In this document: one piece after another, positions 60,281 through 64,000 of the stretch
Layout: each line of letters opens with the position of its first letter
Position numbering within the stretch: the stretch's first letter is position 1
Assembly (NCBI GenBank): GCA_032260385.1
Contig: JAVVEL010000001.1
Span: forward strand, 186,001 to 250,000
Reading direction: 5' to 3'
Length of the DNA: 64,000 bases
DNA from: UBA9300 sp032260385
GTDB taxonomy: Bacteria > Bacteroidota > Bacteroidia > Bacteroidales > VadinHA17
Notes under the pieces: model-generated
The model's database searches: none
Told to the model about the DNA's origin: nothing
Seen by the model: only the letters and a program-made list of their open reading frames with translations
Translations under genes and position numbers: made by a program

Positions 60281-62701
60281 ATGAAAAAACAGGAAAAGAA
60301 TAATAAGCTTAACAGTAAAGAAGTACTTGCAGATTACAGACTGGCTAACCTGAGCAGAAATCTAAGCATCATAGGACGCAGGGAAGTATTATCTGGCAAA
60401 GCTAAATTCGGAATATTCGGCGACGGGAAAGAAATAGCGCAAATAGCACTGGCAAAGCAGTTTAAAAATGGTGATTGGAGGTCAGGATATTACCGTGATC
60501 AGACCTGGATGATGGCCATGGACCTTTTCGATGCCGAGGGTTTCTTTCACCAGCTTTACGGAAACACTGATAAGGAGCTGAATCCCGGTAATGGAGGCAG
60601 GGTCTTCAATAATCACTTTTCCACACCAAACATAAACCCTGACGGTAGCTGGAAAGAATTGTCAAAACTGAAAAATTCTTCTGCCGACTTATCACCAACG
60701 GCAGGGCAGATGCCCAGGCTTCTCGGGCTGGCCTATGCCTCAAAACTGTTCAGGGAAAACAGTGAGCTGGCAAAATTCAAAAACCTGTCATCAAAAGGTA
60801 ACGAGGTAGCTTTTGGTTCAATAGGTGATGCCAGTACCTCCGAAGGTCATTTCTGGGAAACAGTAAACGCCGCCGGGGTATTGCAGGTGCCAATGGCCCT
60901 GTCAGTATGGGATAACGGTTACGGGATATCAGTCCCCATAAAATACCAGACAACAAAGAGCAGCATATCCGAAATACTCAAGGGATTTGAAAGCAGTAAG
61001 AAGGGTGAGGGGATAAGGATATTCAAGGGTAAAGGATGGGACTATCCCGGGCTGCTTGAGACTTATGAAAAAGGAATAGAAATTTGCCGCCGTGATCATG
61101 TGCCGGTCGTATTCCATATTGATGAGGTGACACAACCCCTCGGGCACTCTACCTCAGGCTCACATGAAAGGTATAAGGATGAGGAAAGACTCAACTGGGA
61201 AAAGGATTTTGATCCTATTAAGAAGATGAGGGAGTGGATAATTGATGAAGGCCTGGCTACGGGAAAAGAACTTGATAATATAGAAAAAGAAGCTGAAAAC
61301 GAGGCAAAAGAAGCACGTAAAAAGGCATGGAACGCTTTCCAGGAACCTATAAGGATTGAACGTGACGCCCTGGTGAAACTGGTGAAGGAAAAGAATTGCA
61401 GGTGCGAAAGCCAGGGAAAAGAAGAATCTGTTGAAAAAATAATAGATGACCTGCAAAAAATTATGCACCCCATAAGAAAAGATAATTTTGTGGCAGCACG
61501 ACGTATTGTACGAAATGTGTGCAGCGACTGCAAAAAGAAGAACAGTCTGAAAAATGACCTGCAGGCATGGCTCAAAAGAAACAGGGAAGATAGCTACCAG
61601 CGCTACAACACTTACCTCTATAATCAGACTGAAAGGTCAACACTTAAGGTAAAACCTGTAGAGCCGGAGTACTCTGACAATTCGCCTGTTGTGCCTGGTC
61701 GTGAAATACTGAGAGATAATTATGAAGTGCAATTCTCAAAGAATCCCCGCCTGCTCACCTTTGGGGAAGATGCAGGTAGAATTGGCGGGGTTAACCAGAG
61801 CTATGAAGGACTGCAGTCAAAATTCGGGGAACTGAGGATTACCGATACAGGTATCAGGGAAGCAACAATACTGGGACAGGGTATAGGCCTTGCCTTGCGT
61901 GGACTGAGGCCAATAGCAGAGATACAGTATCTTGACTACCTTCTCTATGCCTTGCAGGGTCTGAGTGATGATGTGGCAACCACACATTACCGCACTGCCG
62001 GAAATATGGCAGCACCCCTGATTGTCAGTACACGCGGACACAGGCTGGAAGGGATATGGCACAGCGGTTCACCCCTGGGGATGCTCATAAACTCAGTCAG
62101 GGGTATCTTTGTTTGTGTACCGCGTGACATGACAAGGGCAGCAGGCTTCTATAATACCCTCCTGGAAGGCGATGACCCGGGCATAGTGATAGAACCTCTT
62201 AACGGCTACAGGCTTAAAGAAAAACGTCCCGATAATATAGGCGAATATCGTATACCCCTTGGTGTACCTGAAATACTTACTGAAGGCAGTGATATCACCG
62301 TGGTATCTTACGGGTCAACACTGAAAATAGCAATGGAGGCGGCTGAACAACTTAAGAAACATGATATCTCGGTAGAACTGATCGATGTGCAGACACTCCT
62401 TCCTTTCGATATTAATGGTGTAATTCTCCAATCATTGAAGAAAACAGGAAAAATACTCTTTGTCGATGAGGATGTGCCCGGTGGTACAACAGCTTATATG
62501 ATGCAAGAGGTACTGGAAAAACAGAAGGCCTGGTTCTACCTCGACAGCCAGCCTAAAACACTGACGGCCAAAGAACACAGGCCGGCATACTCGAGCGATG
62601 GAGATTACCTGTCCAAACCTTCAGCTGAGGATATCTTTGATGAGGTCTATGGTATTATGAGGGAAGCAAAGCCCGATAAATACGCCGATTTCCTGGCATA
62701 G
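60281..62701 (+). CDS. 2-oxoacid dehydrogenase E1 component, alpha-beta fusion
   Basis: An 806-residue fusion of E1 alpha and E1 beta of a branched-chain or similar oxoacid dehydrogenase. The TPP site is GDASTSEGHFWETVNAAGVLQVPMALSVWDN (182-212). The beta half starts near residue 465 (RLLTFGEDAGRIGGVNQ, PIAEIQYLDYLLYALQGL, VDVQTLLPFD-like LIDVQTLLPFD, FVDEDVPGGT). A linker of about 100 residues between halves has CRC (C373, C375) and CSDC (C414, C417), a pair of motifs that could bind metal. E2 and E3 genes are not in the window. Substrate is probably 2-oxoisovalerate, but pyruvate is possible. Confidence 0.9.
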   Translation: MKKQEKNNKLNSKEVLADYRLANLSRNLSIIGRREVLSGKAKFGIFGDGKEIAQIALAKQFKNGDWRSGYYRDQTWMMAMDLFDAEGFFHQLYGNTDKELNPGNGGRVFNNHFSTPNINPDGSWKELSKLKNSSADLSPTAGQMPRLLGLAYASKLFRENSELAKFKNLSSKGNEVAFGSIGDASTSEGHFWETVNAAGVLQVPMALSVWDNGYGISVPIKYQTTKSSISEILKGFESSKKGEGIRIFKGKGWDYPGLLETYEKGIEICRRDHVPVVFHIDEVTQPLGHSTSGSHERYKDEERLNWEKDFDPIKKMREWIIDEGLATGKELDNIEKEAENEAKEARKKAWNAFQEPIRIERDALVKLVKEKNCRCESQGKEESVEKIIDDLQKIMHPIRKDNFVAARRIVRNVCSDCKKKNSLKNDLQAWLKRNREDSYQRYNTYLYNQTERSTLKVKPVEPEYSDNSPVVPGREILRDNYEVQFSKNPRLLTFGEDAGRIGGVNQSYEGLQSKFGELRITDTGIREATILGQGIGLALRGLRPIAEIQYLDYLLYALQGLSDDVATTHYRTAGNMAAPLIVSTRGHRLEGIWHSGSPLGMLINSVRGIFVCVPRDMTRAAGFYNTLLEGDDPGIVIEPLNGYRLKEKRPDNIGEYRIPLGVPEILTEGSDITVVSYGSTLKIAMEAAEQLKKHDISVELIDVQTLLPFDINGVILQSLKKTGKILFVDEDVPGGTTAYMMQEVLEKQKAWFYLDSQPKTLTAKEHRPAYSSDGDYLSKPSAEDIFDEVYGIMREAKPDKYADFLA

Positions 62702-62709
62702 AGAACTTA

Positions 62710-64000
62710 TCAGATATCTGTCCTGTCATCCTCGGAATGGGCTTTTTTAACCTCCCTGTCATCGCTTATGCGCCTTATCTTGATATTGAAGGCAGCCATG
62801 AAAATACTCATGAAGGGACTGATGATATTAAAGAAACAGTACGGGGCATAAGTGAAGGTTGAAACACCCAGAACACCTGCCTGGGTGGCCCCGCAGGTAT
62901 TCCATGGAATCAGTACGGAAGTTACCGTTCCGGAATCTTCAAGCGCGCGGCTTAACACCTCCGGCTTAAGGTCCATGTCCTCGTAGATCTTTGCAAACAT
63001 ACGCCCGGGGACAACAATGGCCAGGTACTGGTCAGATGCCGTGATGTTGAAGAAAATACATGTACCCACCGTGGCACCTACAAGACTGCCGGCATTGTGT
63101 ACAACCTTCATGATGTATTTGGTGATCTTCATAAGCATGCCTGCTGATTCCATAACACCTCCAAATACCATTGCAGTGATAATAAGCCATATCGTGTTAA
63201 GCATACCTGCCATGCCCCGGGTCGATAATAATTCATTAACGGCTGCATTATCAGTGCTTACCGAGACACTTCCGAACATGGTTCGCATAACACTTATATA
63301 TGATTGCTTAACATAGTTGCCTTCAATGTCTGCTACTTCACGTATAACATCGGGTTGCAGTATTATGGCGAAAACAGCACCTGCAAGAGTGCCTGCAATA
63401 AGGGCGGGCAGGGGAGGAACCTTCTTTACTATAATGAAAATAAGAAAGGCCGGAACTACCAGTAAAACAGGGCTTACATTAAATTTGTTTTCTATTGATC
63501 TCATTACTTCATCAACATTGGTTCCGACAGACTCAACATTGTTGGTAAATCCAATGATCAGAAAAATAATCAGGGTGATTGTTATGCTTGGACCAGTGGT
63601 CAGCACCATATACCTTATGTGGGTGAAAATATCAGTGCCGGCCATGGCAGGCGCAAGGTTCGTAGTATCTGATAGTGGAGACATCTTGTCCCCAAAATAT
63701 GCCCCCGATAATATTGCCCCTGCAACAAGACCGGTATTAAAGCCCAGGGTGATACCTATCCCGAGCAGGGCAATACCTATGGTGGCTACAGTCGACCATG
63801 AACTTCCCGTGGCCAGTGATATTATGGCACATATTACCACACTGGCAAAAAGAAAAATGGTTGGATTGAGAAGCTTCAGACCATAGTATATAAGCATAGG
63901 AACAACACCGCTGATCATCCATGTGCCTGCAAGTGAGCCAATAAGAAAAAGGATAAGTATTGACGGCATGGCAGAACCTATACTCTTTACTATAGTAGAT
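62710..64000 (-). CDS. nhaC: NhaC-type Na+/H+ antiporter (5' end cut by window)
   Basis: An integral membrane protein with many helices. The frame is open past the last base of the window, so the true start lies outside; the ATG at 63969 is internal, since in-frame codons continue upstream (for example STIVKSIGSAM). Family features are LAGTWMISGVVPMLIYYGLKLL, FASVVICAIISLATGSSWSTVATIGIALLGIG, GAYFGDKMSPLSDTTNLAPAMAGT and VPWNTCG-like IPWNTCGATQAGVLG. It would use the Na+ gradient made by NQR. The C-terminus is charged. Confidence 0.93.
   Translation of the reverse strand, partial: STIVKSIGSAMPSILILFLIGSLAGTWMISGVVPMLIYYGLKLLNPTIFLFASVVICAIISLATGSSWSTVATIGIALLGIGITLGFNTGLVAGAILSGAYFGDKMSPLSDTTNLAPAMAGTDIFTHIRYMVLTTGPSITITLIIFLIIGFTNNVESVGTNVDEVMRSIENKFNVSPVLLVVPAFLIFIIVKKVPPLPALIAGTLAGAVFAIILQPDVIREVADIEGNYVKQSYISVMRTMFGSVSVSTDNAAVNELLSTRGMAGMLNTIWLIITAMVFGGVMESAGMLMKITKYIMKVVHNAGSLVGATVGTCIFFNITASDQYLAIVVPGRMFAKIYEDMDLKPEVLSRALEDSGTVTSVLIPWNTCGATQAGVLGVSTFTYAPYCFFNIISPFMSIFMAAFNIKIRRISDDREVKKAHSEDDRTDI

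Noticed and set aside
1..64000. CRISPR array, phage, insertion sequence, tRNA or rRNA
   Set aside because: I saw no evenly spaced repeats with spacers, no transposase or integrase signatures and no tRNA T-loop with acceptor stem. Gaps longer than 300 bases occur only at 52388-52807.

Overview
The window looks like a chromosomal segment of an anaerobic or microaerophilic Bacteroidota bacterium, in the broad Bacteroidales/Marinilabiliales style; I cannot place it more finely. Evidence for this is the type IX secretion genes (PorP/SprF, the DUF5103 plug protein, a PKD protein with a gliding-type C-terminal domain), the Bacteroidota -7 promoter element TAnnTTTG in many gaps, weak Shine-Dalgarno sites, and the gene order nadK / DUF6089 / uppS / bamA / ompH / ompH / murI. 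Metabolic markers agree: ferredoxin-dependent oxoacid oxidoreductase, Na+-NQR, aldehyde ferredoxin oxidoreductase, futalosine-route menaquinone genes and an E1 alpha-beta fusion. I saw no phage, insertion sequence, CRISPR array, rRNA or tRNA.

Region by region: 1-5816 (minus) is housekeeping: acyltransferase, S4 protein, Pth, L25, PRPP synthetase, EngB, a YwqK-type lipoprotein and mannose-6-phosphate isomerase. 5892-8843 holds uridine kinase, a 3'-5' exonuclease, an alpha/beta hydrolase and PdxJ. 8953-17265 is the envelope block: CBS protein, NAD kinase, two beta-barrel proteins, UppS, BamA, two Skp-like chaperones and MurI. 17532-26954 holds korAB, then two very large tandem paralogues that combine receiver-like domains with a pyruvate-phosphate-dikinase-type ATP-grasp. 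26951-33436 carries fabD, folE, a 6-pyruvoyl-tetrahydropterin-synthase homologue, mqnB-mqnD, superoxide dismutase, a nitroreductase, a CarboxypepD_reg-like protein and proline dehydrogenase. 33665-38968 holds an ECF sigma factor, an anti-sigma-like PKD membrane protein, a PorP/SprF protein, a third OmpH-like protein, a glycosyltransferase and a DivIC-like protein.

39014-51110 is a tungsten/molybdenum island. A minus-strand trio (ThiS-like, ThiF-like, DUF364) diverges from aldehyde ferredoxin oxidoreductase. Downstream come a secreted protein with two sulfite-oxidase-like folds, a ModE-type regulator, a WtpABC oxyanion transporter, and moeA, moaA, moaC and mogA. Together they would take up tungstate or molybdate, build the pterin cofactor and load it into AOR. 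51113-52387 is the T9SS plug protein. 52808-60115 is nqrABCDEF plus apbE, which attaches FMN to NqrB/NqrC, and a small cysteine-rich membrane protein that may serve NQR maturation. 60281-64000 holds an E1 alpha-beta fusion and a truncated NhaC antiporter, which would use the Na+ gradient that NQR makes.

The items most worth following up are the tandem receiver/ATP-grasp proteins, the pseudoknot-capable leader of korAB, the matched ECF-type promoters in front of the sigma gene and porP, and the uncharacterised partners of AOR. Several start codons were moved from the longest open frame because that start lies in a promoter or terminator, or in front of a clear signal peptide or family N-terminus.
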